Shown: one piece after another, positions 16,121-24,591 of the stretch | Position numbering within the stretch: position 1 is the stretch's first letter | Layout: each line of letters opens with the position of its first letter | Origin: CAUJIW01 sp963205175 | Lineage (GTDB): Bacteria; Pseudomonadota; Alphaproteobacteria; Sphingomonadales; Sphingomonadaceae | DNA length: 41,119 nt | Strand: one strand, 5' to 3' | NCBI GenBank assembly: GCA_041060555.1 | Contig: JBEUDS010000029.1 | The notes under the pieces: generated by a model | The model's database searches: none | The model's input: the letters and a program-made list of their open reading frames with translations, nothing else | What the model was told of the DNA's origin: nothing | Translations under genes and position numbers: made by a program

Positions 16121-17011
16121 ATGATCGGGCGCATCGCCAGTTTTTCCCATACCAGCTACCTGCTGACGCTGAGCATGGGCACGCAGACGCGGCTGGCCCA
16201 GGCGCAGGAGCAGCAGGCCTCCGGCCTGATCTCGCAAAGCTATGCCGGCATCGCCCGCGACACGGCGGCCCTGCTCGACCTCAACGGCAAGGTCAGCGCC
16301 GCCCAGGCCGACGCGCAGACCGCCGAAACCACCGCCGGCACCATGGAAATCATGTACTCGACGCTGAACAACATCGTCGATCTGGCCTCCGAAATCCAAA
16401 GCCAGCTGGCGGCCGCCCTCGACAGCACCACCACCAATATCGCCAACTCGGCCGAGCAATGGCTGACCGACCTCGCCAGCATGCTCAACACCACCTACGC
16501 CGGCAGATATCTGTTCGCCGGCACCGCCACCGACGCCATGCCGGTGGACATCAGCGCCTACGACCCCGCCAGCGCCACCACCGCCGACACCAGCTATTAC
16601 CAGGGCGCCGAGGCCAGCCTGCGCTATACCGGCAGCGACGGCTACACGGTGAGCTATGGCGCCACCGCCGACGACGCGGCGTTCGAGCAGATCTTCCGCG
16701 CGCTGTCGATGGTCATCGACGCGCCGGACGACGCCTCGGTGCGTCAGGCCGCCTACGACCTGATGGACAGCGCCATCGACCGGCTGGGTCAGCTGCAGCA
16801 GACGCTCTCGACCAAGACCTCGGCGCTCAACACCTACATGGGCCAGCGCAGCGCCATCGCCGAGGATCTGGCGACGCTCGCCTCGGACCTCAAGGATACC
16901 GATCTCGCCGCCGCCACCGTGATGGTGACGCAGTACCAGACCCAGCTGGAAGCCAGCTATTCCAGCATCTCCAAGCTGCTGAGCACCAACCTGCTGGATT
17001 ATCTGCGCTGA
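16121..17011 (+). CDS. flgL: Flagellar hook-associated protein FlgL (HAP3)
   Basis: This 296-aa flagellin-like protein has an N-terminal helix (MGTQTRLAQAQEQQASGLIS) and a C-terminal helical region (AATVMVTQYQTQLEASYSSI ending LLSTNLLDYLR). A TYAGRYLFAGTATD motif in the middle is typical of FlgL. It joins FlgK to the first flagellin layer. It begins 13 bases after flgK, with gaggaggcc as ribosome site. It closes the plus-strand flagellar operon and converges with the truncated DUF885 gene. Confidence 0.93.
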   Translation: MIGRIASFSHTSYLLTLSMGTQTRLAQAQEQQASGLISQSYAGIARDTAALLDLNGKVSAAQADAQTAETTAGTMEIMYSTLNNIVDLASEIQSQLAAALDSTTTNIANSAEQWLTDLASMLNTTYAGRYLFAGTATDAMPVDISAYDPASATTADTSYYQGAEASLRYTGSDGYTVSYGATADDAAFEQIFRALSMVIDAPDDASVRQAAYDLMDSAIDRLGQLQQTLSTKTSALNTYMGQRSAIAEDLATLASDLKDTDLAAATVMVTQYQTQLEASYSSISKLLSTNLLDYLR

Positions 17012-17198
17012 GGGCAAAATTGCCGGCTCGGTCGCGGCGCTGCGCGCCTCCGCGGCCGCATGCGACTTTCAGCGATCCCGGCCGGGCCGGCCTTGATAAA
17101 GGTGCGGACGCAAATAATAGTTTGCAATGCAAGCCAATGGACGCATGATCAGCTCCCGCCTGGTGGTCGGATCTCATTGATATTGTAGTATCGGCCAC
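17012..17198. other. Intergenic stretch after flgL without a gene
   Basis: This 187-base gap separates two convergent genes. Just after flgL it has GC-rich dyads (GTCGC...GCGAC around 17031-17066, then CCCGGCCGGGCCGGCC) that could end transcription, although no T-run follows. The rest is AT-richer and shows no open frame of note. Confidence 0.35.
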
Positions 17199-18032
17199 TC
17201 AGGCCGACCGGGCGATCCAGTCGGAGATCTTCGCCTCCAGGACCGCCATCGGCAGGATGCCGGTGTCCAGTACCTTGGCATGATAGTCCCGAATGTCGAA
17301 GCGTGATCCAAGGCTCGCCTTGGCCTCTGCACGCAGTCGCTTGAAGGTGAGTTCACCGACTTTGTAGGCGCAGGCCTGGCCGGGGCAGGCGATGTAGCGA
17401 TCGATCTCGACGGCGACATCGCGTGGTGCCATCGAGGTGTTGGCCAGCATATAGTCAATCGCCTGCTGCCGGGTCCATTGCCGGGCGTGGATGCCGGTAT
17501 CGACCACCATGCGCACTGCCCGCAGCATTTCCATGTCGAGATGGCCGAACCACTGCCAGGGATCGGTGAACAGCCCGAGATCGCGGCCCAGCGACTCTGC
17601 ATACAGGCCCCAGCCTTCGGTGTAGGCCGTGCCGGTGCCGAAGCGCAGCAGGTCGGGCAGCGCGGCATTTTCCCGCGCCAGGGTCAGCTGGAAGTGGTGG
17701 CCGGGAATGCCCTCGTGCAACGTCAGCGTCTCCAGGGTGGGGATCGGCCGCGTGTTCAGCATTGCCATATTGAAGTACAGCGTGCCGGGCGTCTGGCCAT
17801 CGGGCGGGCCGGGGCGATAATAGCCGGTGCCGCGCTGCTCGCCGAGAGCCGGCAGCGGCGCGACCCGGAACGGGGCACGCGGGCGGCGACGGAACAGGGC
17901 GGGGATACCCGGCCAGATGCGCGCCTCGATCGCCGTGAAGCGAGCCAGAAGTTCTTCGGGCGTCTTGCAGTAGAACTGCGGGTCGGTGCGCACGAAATCG
18001 AACAGCGCCTTGAGGTCGCCGCTGAATTTCAG
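17199..18032 (-). pseudogene. DUF885 family putative metallopeptidase, N-terminal half missing
   Basis: The frame encodes the C-terminal ~275 residues of a DUF885 protein: LKFSGDLKALF, VRTDPQFYCKTPEEL, the zinc-type HEGIPGHHFQ motif, and TEGWGLYAESLG. Full DUF885 proteins are about 570-600 aa, so half is gone. Homology fades near 18032 and only about 40 bases separate that point from the hydroxylase stop at 18072. A GTG at 17993 could start a 264-aa product, but without the N-terminal half it is unlikely to work. The HExxGH and EGW motifs remain intact. I read this as a deletion scar. Confidence 0.8.
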
Positions 18033-18071
18033 CGTTAGGGATCGGGCCCGAGGGCGACATACTTCCAGGGG

Positions 18072-18905
18072 TCAGGTGGGTTCACCCGGCGTGGCCGGCC
18101 GGTCGGGCGGGCCGAACAGGGTCGCCAGCAGCGCGCGCGGCGAGCGGCTGCGGCGGGCGTCGCGCAGCAGGCGGCTCCACTCGCCAAAGGCGATCGCCAG
18201 CGGGTTGTCGCGGCGCGGCCGATGGGCGAGGCCATAGCGCAGCGGCTCGTCGGGGCGCTCGCGGGCCAGCGTGCCGAACAGCCGGTCGAACACGATCAGC
18301 GTGCCGCCATAGTTGCAGTCGAGATAGGCCGTGTTGCTGGCGTGGTGTAGCCGGTGGTGGGCCGGGGTGTTCAGCACCCACTCCAGCGGCCCCAGCCGGC
18401 CGACCGCCTCGGTGTGCAGGAAGAACTGGTAGCGCAGGTTGAGCGCCAGCAGCGCGAACACCAGCAGGGGGTCGAAGCCCATGAGCACCAGTGGCAGATA
18501 GACGATCCAGCCGGCGGAAATCAGGCTGGTCCAGCCCAGCCGGAACGAGGCCAGCAGCGTCAGCTCGTGGGGGGAGTGGTGCACGCTGTGGGTGGCCCAC
18601 AGCCAGCGGACGCGGTGGCTGGCGCGATGGAACCAGTAATAGGCGAATTCGACCGCCAGAAAGCCTGTGATCCAGGTCCACAGGCTGTCGAGCGGCCACA
18701 CCACCGGCGCCCATTGCCAGGTGGCCTCGAACACAAGGCCGAGCACCACGGCGTTGAGCAGCGCAAAGGGAATGCCGCCAGCCATCAGCCCCAGCGTGGC
18801 GAGCGCCGCCCGGCCATCATAGCCGCGCCGCTGGTGCAGCCGCCAGGCGACTTCCACCAGCACCAGCAACGCCATGAGGGCCAGCCAGACGGGCGAACGC
18901 TCCAT
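18072..18905 (-). CDS. Fatty acid hydroxylase / sterol desaturase family membrane protein
   Basis: This 277-aa integral membrane protein has several hydrophobic spans and the three histidine clusters of the di-iron hydroxylase superfamily (PF04116): FHRASH, HSVHH and HHRLHH. These bind two irons and catalyse O2-dependent hydroxylation or desaturation of lipids such as fatty acids, carotenoids or sterol-like substrates. The ATG at 18905 follows gggagagtttgacc; a TTG upstream is less likely. The C-terminus is Arg- and Pro-rich. No lipid-pathway gene is adjacent, so the substrate is unknown. Confidence 0.88.
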   Translation of the reverse strand: MERSPVWLALMALLVLVEVAWRLHQRRGYDGRAALATLGLMAGGIPFALLNAVVLGLVFEATWQWAPVVWPLDSLWTWITGFLAVEFAYYWFHRASHRVRWLWATHSVHHSPHELTLLASFRLGWTSLISAGWIVYLPLVLMGFDPLLVFALLALNLRYQFFLHTEAVGRLGPLEWVLNTPAHHRLHHASNTAYLDCNYGGTLIVFDRLFGTLARERPDEPLRYGLAHRPRRDNPLAIAFGEWSRLLRDARRSRSPRALLATLFGPPDRPATPGEPT

Positions 18906-18993
18906 GGTCAAACTCTCCCGCCTCGGGGTTGCGGTTCACGACACGGCGCCCGGGACTCGACATTCAGGGCTCGGCGTTCCCGGGGCCGGGCGT

Positions 18994-19482
18994 TCAGGAG
19001 GCCCGACGGTGGGCCCCGTCGCTCTTGGCAGCCTTGAAGGCATCCAGCTCGGCCTTGGTGACATTGCCGTCCTGGTTGGTGTCGGCCAGTTCGAACAGCG
19101 GGATCGGTGCCACCTGATATTCGCCGCGCGTCACCTTGCCATCACCGTTGGTATCGGCGCGGGCGATCACTGTTTCGAACTGCTCGGCCATCTGCGGCCG
19201 GAAGGAGGCCAGCCGTGCGAAATCGGCGTTGGAGATGACGCCGTCGTTGTTGCGGTCCATGCGGCTGAAATTGGCGTTGCGGGCAGTGATGAACTCGCTG
19301 CGGGTGATGATGCCATCCTTGTTGCTGTCGGCCTTGTCGAACACGGCCATACCCTGGGCACCGAACGAGCCGCCGCCAAAGGCCTGGGCCAGCGCCGGTG
19401 GGGCAACCGACAGGGCCAGCACCGCGACCAGCAGCCGGGTAACGGCGGGTGGGCGCCGGAGAGAAGAAGAGCTGAGGTGCAT
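18994..19482 (-). CDS. Secreted EF-hand calcium-binding protein (four EF-hands)
   Basis: This 162-aa protein has an N-terminal signal peptide (VTRLLVAVLALSVAPPALAQA). Four EF-hand loops follow: DSNKDGIITRSEF, DRNNDGVISNADF, DTNGDGKVTRGEY and DTNQDGNVTKAEL. All four loops keep Asp at positions 1, 3 or 5 and Glu or Asp at 12, so they should bind Ca2+. Periplasmic EF-hand proteins of this type are common in alphaproteobacteria and are thought to buffer or sense calcium. The ATG at 19482 sits just before the basic n-region of the signal peptide. It stands alone on the minus strand, with a large gap before the next gene. Confidence 0.9.
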   Translation of the reverse strand: MHLSSSSLRRPPAVTRLLVAVLALSVAPPALAQAFGGGSFGAQGMAVFDKADSNKDGIITRSEFITARNANFSRMDRNNDGVISNADFARLASFRPQMAEQFETVIARADTNGDGKVTRGEYQVAPIPLFELADTNQDGNVTKAELDAFKAAKSDGAHRRAS

Positions 19483-19667
19483 GGTATTCGTCCTTGAGGG
19501 GTGTGGGGCTGGGGACTGCGCCTCGCAGATAATAAAGGCGTGCCGCGCCCGATCTTTGGGGCCAATGCGACGCGGCACGCCAGTGGTAGGCACAGGTTGC
19601 CAGGGTCAGACCGATCTGCCGCGCACCCCGACCGGGGCCGGAGGTGTGCGGGGCGGATCGATGCCGG

Positions 19668-20084
19668 TTACTGCGGGTCCTTGGTGACGGTCACGGTGCC
19701 GCCGACCGTCTTGCTCTGGCCCTCGGGACCGGTCACCGTGGTCGAGAAGGCCGCCGAGCCGTCGCCATTGTTGGTGACGCTGGTGGCGCGGCTAGCGCTC
19801 TGGCCGTTGTTGGTCGTCGTGGTCTTGGTGCCGGTGTAGCTGCCGTCGCCCCAGCTGGCGGCGCGGGTGGTCTCGACGCCGGTGCCGCTGTTGGTCTGGG
19901 TGCCGCGGGTCACGCTGGCGCTGCCCTGCTCGCGGGAGACAGCACGTGAGCGGGTGAAGCCGGCGCCGTTGGCGCCCTCGACGCTGACGGCGCGGCTACG
20001 GTCACGGGCCTCGGCGGCGGTGGCCGCGACGCTGGCGCTCACGGTCGCCAGGGCGGCAATCAGCAGAAACGTCTTGTTGTACAT
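19668..20084 (-). CDS. Secreted Ser/Thr/Gly-rich protein, divergent from a two-component system
   Basis: This 138-aa protein has a signal peptide (YNKTFLLIAALATVSASVAA) and a mature part made of short imperfect repeats of the type RSRAVS, ASVTRGTQTN, TTRAASWGDG and ASRATSVTNNGDG. There are no cysteines in the mature part and no recognisable catalytic motif. Two ATGs occur (20090 and 20084); aaagga lies too close to the first, so the second is preferred. It is divergent from the response regulator across about 170 bases holding a palindrome, which suggests control by that system. The role may be envelope or stress related, but this is unknown. Confidence 0.8.
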   Translation of the reverse strand: MYNKTFLLIAALATVSASVAATAAEARDRSRAVSVEGANGAGFTRSRAVSREQGSASVTRGTQTNSGTGVETTRAASWGDGSYTGTKTTTTNNGQSASRATSVTNNGDGSAAFSTTVTGPEGQSKTVGGTVTVTKDPQ

Positions 20085-20195
20085 GGTCATTCCTTTCCAG
20101 TGGGGAGTGTTTCCAGTCCAGGCCGGCGGGGGGCGCCGTCTGAAAGCCACACTGGCGAGGCGCGGTAAGTCGTTGACGACACGACGGTGACACAG

Positions 20196-20212
20196 CGTTA
20201 CAAAATGTAACG
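20196..20212. promoter_or_regulatory. Palindromic site CGTTACA-aaa-TGTAACG between divergent genes
   Basis: Seven-base arms with a three-base spacer form a near-perfect operator-like dyad, in the gap between the secreted protein and the response-regulator gene. On the minus strand it reads TTACATTTTGTAA, resembling the RstA-type box TACATNTNGTTACA. It is a good candidate binding site for the adjacent OmpR-family regulator. Confidence 0.5.
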
Positions 20213-20258
20213 GCGGCGCGCCGGCGGTTTTCAAGGCGCCGCCGGCGAGGCATGAACG

Positions 20259-20981
20259 ATGGTCATGAGCACGAGCTTCATTGCAGTCGTCGAGGACGAC
20301 AAAGAGATTCGCGGCCTGGTGACCGCACTGCTGACCCGTGAGGGCTTCGAGACGGCCGGGTGCCGCACGGCGGAGGAGTTCGACCGCCTGCTGGAGCGTC
20401 GGCGCATCGATCTGGCGGTACTCGATGTCATGCTGCCCGGCGAGGACGGGCTGTCGCTGTGCCGGCGGCTGCGGTCGCGCGGCGATGTGCCGGTGTTGAT
20501 GGTCACGGCCAAGGGCGACGACATCGACCGCATCGTCGGTCTGGAAATCGGCGCCGACGACTATCTAGCCAAGCCGTTCAATCCGCGCGAACTGGTGGCC
20601 CGGGTGCGGGCGATTCTGCGGCGGACCCGTGAGAGTAACCGTGTGCAGGCGATGGCACCCAGCGAACGCTATCATTTTGCTGGCTGGTCGCTGGATGCCG
20701 GCGGCCGGCTGCTGCTGACACCGGACGAGCAGGAAGTGACCCTGACCGGCGGCGAATTCGATCTGCTGATGGCCTTTGTCACCCATGCCCAACGCGTGCT
20801 CAACCGCGACCAGCTGCTGGACTGGACGCGCGGCCGTAGCGCGACGCCGTTCGACCGCTCGATCGACGTGCAACTCAGCCGGCTGCGGCGCAAGCTCGCC
20901 GAGCACCCCACCGGCGGCGCGCTGATCAAGACCGTGCGCGGCGGCGGCTATGTGTTCGCGGCCGCGGTGGAACGGGGCTGA
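20259..20981 (+). CDS. OmpR-family response regulator
   Basis: This 240-aa protein has a receiver domain with the acidic pair in VVEDDKEI, the phospho-acceptor Asp56 in AVLDVMLPG, a Thr in MVTAKGDD and the conserved Lys in LAKPFNP. A C-terminal winged helix follows (TGGEFDLLMAF, then RSIDVQLSRLRRKLAEHP and VRGGGYVF). It should bind DNA as a phosphorylated dimer. ATG codons at 20259 and 20265 are both usable. The kinase gene starts three bases after its stop. The palindrome 47 bases upstream may mark autoregulation and control of the divergent secreted protein. Confidence 0.95.
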   Translation: MVMSTSFIAVVEDDKEIRGLVTALLTREGFETAGCRTAEEFDRLLERRRIDLAVLDVMLPGEDGLSLCRRLRSRGDVPVLMVTAKGDDIDRIVGLEIGADDYLAKPFNPRELVARVRAILRRTRESNRVQAMAPSERYHFAGWSLDAGGRLLLTPDEQEVTLTGGEFDLLMAFVTHAQRVLNRDQLLDWTRGRSATPFDRSIDVQLSRLRRKLAEHPTGGALIKTVRGGGYVFAAAVERG

Positions 20982-20983
20982 CC

Positions 20984-22333
20984 ATGCCGGTGAGCACCAA
21001 CCTGTCGCTGCGGATCAGCGCCATTCTGCTGGGTGGCTTCGTGCTGTTCCAGATTCTGCTGGTGGTGCTGCTGACGCTGCCGTCGCGTGGTGATGCCGAG
21101 CGGCCCTATAATCTGCCGCGCCCCGAGCAGGTGCGGGCGATGGCGGCGGTGTTCGACCTGACGCCGCGCGTCGAGCGCCCCGCACTGGTAGGCACCTTCA
21201 ACGGTTCACTCTACAGCGTCGGGCTGGTGGATGTCGTGCCGGCTGTCACCGAGTCCAGCGCCTCGCTGGAGCAGCTGCGGCAGGTCTATGCCGGCGCGCT
21301 GGCCGGCCGGGTGGTGCGCGCGGCGGGGCGGCGGCCGCTGCTGTCGCGGCTGATCGGCGAAGGGCCGCGCCCGGCGCGCTTTTTTGCGCCTGTCAGGCTG
21401 GCGGTGGCCTTGCGCGACGGCCAGTGGCTGACCATCGACAGCACGCCTTCGGCGGCCGTGCGCGGCTATCTGCGCCAGCGCTCGACCATGGGCGCCATTG
21501 GCGGGCTGATCGTGCTCGGTGCGCTGGGGCTGGCGGTGCGCCAGACCACCCGGCCGCTGATCCGGTTGTCCGATGGCGTGCGCCATTTCTCGCAAGGGCT
21601 GGACGCGCCCGATGTGCCGGTCGAAGGGCCGCAGGAAATCCGGGCGCTGGCACACGCCTTCAACGACATGAAGGCGCGCATCGGCGGCCTGATGGCCGAA
21701 CGCACCCGGATGCTGGCGGCGATCGCCCACGACATGCGTACCTACCTGACCCGGCTGCGGCTGCGGGCGGAGTTCATCGCCGACTCCGCCCAGCGCGAGG
21801 CGGCGGTGCGCGATCTCGACGAGATGACCAGTCTGCTGGCCGACACCATGCTGCTGGCCCGCGAGGATGCCGAGGCCGCCAGTGATGCCGTGCCGCTGGA
21901 CGCGGTGGAGCAGGTGCGCGCTATCGTCGACATCCGCACCGAGATGGGCGACGCGGTTGTCTTCGAGGCGCCCGCCACGCCGGCACGTCTGCTCTGCACG
22001 CCCATCGCGCTGCGGCGGATGCTGGCCAATCTGATCGACAACGGCCTGCGCCACGGCAGCCAGGTGACGGTACGGGTGCTGATTGAACCGGCGACGGTGC
22101 AGCTGGTGGTCACCGACAACGGCCCCGGCGTGCCCGCCAAGGCGCTGGCGCGGCTGGGCGAGCCGTTTCACCGGCTCGACCCCTCGCGCGACCGCGAAAG
22201 CGGTGGCGCCGGGCTCGGGCTGGCCATCGTGCGCGCGCTGGCCCAGCGCTATCGCGGCGAGGTGACATTCGACAACCGCCCCGAGGGCGGCTTTCGCGCC
22301 ACCCTGCGCTTTCCGCGCCTGCCGGAGGCCTGA
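20984..22333 (+). CDS. Membrane sensor histidine kinase (EnvZ/RstB-like)
   Basis: This 449-aa kinase has an N-terminal transmembrane helix (ISAILLGGFVLFQILLVVLL), a periplasmic sensor of about 140 residues, a second helix (GAIGGLIVLGALGLAVRQTT), a HAMP domain, and the H-box with His249. The catalytic domain has the N-box LANLIDNGLRHG, G1 VTDNGPGVP and G2 GGAGLGLAIV. In the H-box the usual HD-R-TPL is HDMRTYL, so the conserved proline is replaced by tyrosine at residue 254. It is the partner of the regulator three bases upstream. The sensed signal is unknown. Confidence 0.94.
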   Translation: MPVSTNLSLRISAILLGGFVLFQILLVVLLTLPSRGDAERPYNLPRPEQVRAMAAVFDLTPRVERPALVGTFNGSLYSVGLVDVVPAVTESSASLEQLRQVYAGALAGRVVRAAGRRPLLSRLIGEGPRPARFFAPVRLAVALRDGQWLTIDSTPSAAVRGYLRQRSTMGAIGGLIVLGALGLAVRQTTRPLIRLSDGVRHFSQGLDAPDVPVEGPQEIRALAHAFNDMKARIGGLMAERTRMLAAIAHDMRTYLTRLRLRAEFIADSAQREAAVRDLDEMTSLLADTMLLAREDAEAASDAVPLDAVEQVRAIVDIRTEMGDAVVFEAPATPARLLCTPIALRRMLANLIDNGLRHGSQVTVRVLIEPATVQLVVTDNGPGVPAKALARLGEPFHRLDPSRDRESGGAGLGLAIVRALAQRYRGEVTFDNRPEGGFRATLRFPRLPEA

Positions 22334-22349
22334 GCCGCGCTACCGTCGT

Positions 22350-22844
22350 TCAGGCCTCCCCCAATGCCGCCGGCGGCGCGCCGAAGCCCTCGGCGAAGGG
22401 CGACAGCAGTTCAAGATGCAGGTTGAGCCGGTGAAACCGCCAGGCGTCGCCCGCCCGGACCACAGTTGCCGTATACCAGCCGCCGATCCAGTAGCTGCGG
22501 CGACCGTCGGCGCGTTCAGGCGTCTTGGCCACTTCCCACAGGTAATAGAAACACTCGGCGCTGTCGCCGTCGTCAGCGAGCGTGATGGTGGGCGAGACCA
22601 GGTAGTGGATAGTCCACTGAAAGCCGACACTGGTGTTGGCGTGCATGGTCGCGGCAATGGCCTCGCCGCCTTCGTAACGTCCATAGGCGCCCAGATCGAA
22701 CACCGCGTCGTCGGTGAACAACGGGCGCAGCAGCGTCGGATCGCAGATGGCGTCGGCGGCGCGGGCAAAGGCGGTGATGAGGTCGCGGATCGCGTCCTTA
22801 TCCTCCAGCCGTTGCAGCCGCTGTTCGGGGGTGAGTCCGCTCAT
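22350..22844 (-). CDS. NTF2/SnoaL-like protein of Rieske module 1 (possible beta-like subunit)
   Basis: This 164-aa protein has the SnoaL-type start LQRLEDKDAIRDLITAFARA, then LFTDDAVFDLGAYG and YEGGEAIAATMHA, and a strand-rich end. The NTF2 fold is also that of ring-hydroxylating dioxygenase beta subunits, so a structural partner for the Rieske alpha subunit is a reasonable guess. Stand-alone SnoaL-like isomerases or hydratases are the alternative. It begins seven bases after the 113-aa gene and is last in that operon. It is clearly related to the protein at 30526-31017 (shared DAV, GWY and VSP-IT motifs), so it is part of a duplicated module. Confidence 0.82.
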   Translation of the reverse strand: MSGLTPEQRLQRLEDKDAIRDLITAFARAADAICDPTLLRPLFTDDAVFDLGAYGRYEGGEAIAATMHANTSVGFQWTIHYLVSPTITLADDGDSAECFYYLWEVAKTPERADGRRSYWIGGWYTATVVRAGDAWRFHRLNLHLELLSPFAEGFGAPPAALGEA

Positions 22845-22851
22845 GGCCGCC

Positions 22852-23193
22852 TTATCCGTTGACGACGTCGCCGTGGGTGGCGGCGAAGCGGCTGGCCTCG
22901 AAGCTGTTGGGCACCTCGGGGCTGCCCTTGTAGAGCTCGATGTGGGGCGCCACCTCGGAGAAGGCCAGCGCCAGGTGCAGCAATCGCTGTTCGGCATCAG
23001 GCAGGGCGCCCAGGCTGAACTGGTCGAGATGGGTCAGCACGGCGTCGATGCGGGGCAGCATGGCGTCGTAAAACAGCTTGAACTCGGCCGGCGTCGAGCG
23101 CCAGCGGCGCGCGGAGCGCAGATTTTCCGTCGGCAGCGCCCAGGTCGGCGCGTGCGGTTCGAGGTCGGCGAAGGCAGCGGGCAGTGAAGTCAT
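22852..23193 (-). CDS. Uncharacterised 113-aa Rieske-associated protein (module 1)
   Basis: I cannot assign this protein to a family. It has no signal peptide and is probably mostly helical, with WALPTENLRSARRW near the start, FYDAMLPRID in the middle and EVAPHIELYKGSPEVPNSFE near the end. The protein at 31014-31385 shares these blocks (WALPTADARQF, FYDATLPRLE, EVAPHIELYGGAPGVPYAFE) in the same order and the same genetic position. It lies 77 bases after the Rieske gene and seven bases before the NTF2-like gene. Duplication with the other two genes implies that it works with them. Confidence 0.8.
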   Translation of the reverse strand: MTSLPAAFADLEPHAPTWALPTENLRSARRWRSTPAEFKLFYDAMLPRIDAVLTHLDQFSLGALPDAEQRLLHLALAFSEVAPHIELYKGSPEVPNSFEASRFAATHGDVVNG

Positions 23194-23270
23194 GACGGCT
23201 CCAGAAGGTTGGCGGAGAAATCCGGTGCGCTCTAGCGCGCCAGAAATCCCTAGACGGAAACTGACGCGCG

Positions 23271-24491
23271 TTAGCGCGCCAGACAGGCATCGATGTGGAA
23301 CTGGGTGTTGCGGATCATCACCTCGTCATCCATCAGGTAGAGCTGATCGAGTACGCCGGAACGCAGTGCGGCGTCGGTGTCCTCCATGGTCGAGGTGTCC
23401 TCCAGCCAGGCGTTGCGATGCAGGGCGTCGGTGTGGTTGATCGCCACCAGTTCCGACGGCGTGGTCGGCTGCCGATAGAAGTTGGTGCCTTCCCACAGCG
23501 TCTTGTCCGGTCCCAGCGGCCAGAACTGGTGGCTGAAATACACCATGCCGGGGTAGCCGCTGCCGGCACAGGCGTGCAGCACCAGATTGGGGAAAAACAC
23601 CGGAAACTCGAACTGGAAGTCGTTGCGACGCTCGGTGTTGACGGTCGGCGGCAGATCCTGCAGCCGGCGGCCGTGGGTTTCCGAACGGAACAGAACCTCG
23701 CCGAACTTGGCGGTCGCCGGTGTCGGCCCGGCGCCACCGGGCGGCACATAGATCGCCGACGAGCTGTGCGGGCCGAACGTCTTGAACTCGGTATGCACCA
23801 GCACGGCCAGCTTGGGGAAGGTGGCGGCGTGGATGGTTTCCACGTGGTAGCCTTCGCTGAAGGCGTAGAGCGCGATTTTCCAGTTGCAGTCCAGCACCGT
23901 CGAATAGCGCCGGGCGTAGGTGGCCTCGCCATAGGGGAAGCCGGCGAAGTGCCGCCCGATGCCGCCGAGATAATCAGCGAGCGATTGCTCCGGTGTGTCG
24001 GCGAGATTGATGAAGATGAAGCCTTCCCAGATGTCGCAGTGGATCGCGCGCATGCCGAAACAGTTGTGATCCATCTTTTCCGGGAAGCGATCCTCGCGCG
24101 GCAGCATCCGCAGCGGGCCACTGCTGTCGAACACCCAGCCATGGAACCGGCAGGTCAGGCTGTGGCCGCGGGCGCGTCCGAAGGTCTCGTTGCCGGTTTC
24201 GGGCAGGATCTTGTTGCCCCGGTGCGGGCAGATGTTGTGGAAGGCGCGCACCACGCCGTCCTTTCCTCGGCTCAGGATGGCGGCGGTATTGGCGACATCC
24301 AGCCGCTTGATCTTGTAATCGCCGGCGGCGGGAATTTCCTCGACACGCCCGACCTTCAGCCACATGCGGCCGAACACCTGGGTGCGCTCCTGCTCGTAGA
24401 TTTCCGGCGAGGTCAGTGCCTCGGCCGACACCGGACCGGTGCCAATGCGCTGGTAAATGGCCTCAAGGCCGATGGCGGCTTCCTGTTGCAT
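23271..24491 (-). CDS. Rieske non-heme iron oxygenase alpha subunit (module 1)
   Basis: This 406-aa protein has the Rieske [2Fe-2S] ligands Cys88/His90 in ICPHRGN and Cys114/His117 in CRFHGW, separated by 23 residues. The mononuclear iron site follows: NWKIALYAF, Glu213 in SEGYH, His216 and His221 (YHVETIH), and a C-terminal acidic segment LEDTSTMEDT expected to hold the Asp ligand. Such proteins hydroxylate or dihydroxylate aromatic rings or demethylate. The usual loop between the Rieske pairs is 15-17 residues, so this one is longer. The ATG at 24491 was chosen from the MQQEA start; an upstream start adds a Pro-rich leader. It heads a three-gene operon and lies next to an AraC regulator. 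Confidence 0.93.
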   Translation of the reverse strand: MQQEAAIGLEAIYQRIGTGPVSAEALTSPEIYEQERTQVFGRMWLKVGRVEEIPAAGDYKIKRLDVANTAAILSRGKDGVVRAFHNICPHRGNKILPETGNETFGRARGHSLTCRFHGWVFDSSGPLRMLPREDRFPEKMDHNCFGMRAIHCDIWEGFIFINLADTPEQSLADYLGGIGRHFAGFPYGEATYARRYSTVLDCNWKIALYAFSEGYHVETIHAATFPKLAVLVHTEFKTFGPHSSSAIYVPPGGAGPTPATAKFGEVLFRSETHGRRLQDLPPTVNTERRNDFQFEFPVFFPNLVLHACAGSGYPGMVYFSHQFWPLGPDKTLWEGTNFYRQPTTPSELVAINHTDALHRNAWLEDTSTMEDTDAALRSGVLDQLYLMDDEVMIRNTQFHIDACLAR

Positions 24492-24591
24492 GTTCGTCTC
24501 CACCTGAAACACAGGAGGAGGGGTAACAGGCGGACCGGGAGCGCGCGATCTCACCAGCGCAGGCGCTAGCCCGTGCGAGCGGGCACGCTCG

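Noticed and set aside
14389..16134. 581-codon minus-strand frame opposite flgK
   Set aside because: It mirrors flgK codon usage (Val/Gly/Arg-rich) and matches no protein family.
23233..23283. Direct repeat TAGCGCGCCAGA as a mobile-element duplication
   Set aside because: The second copy is the end of the Rieske gene and the motif is short and low-complexity, so chance is likely.
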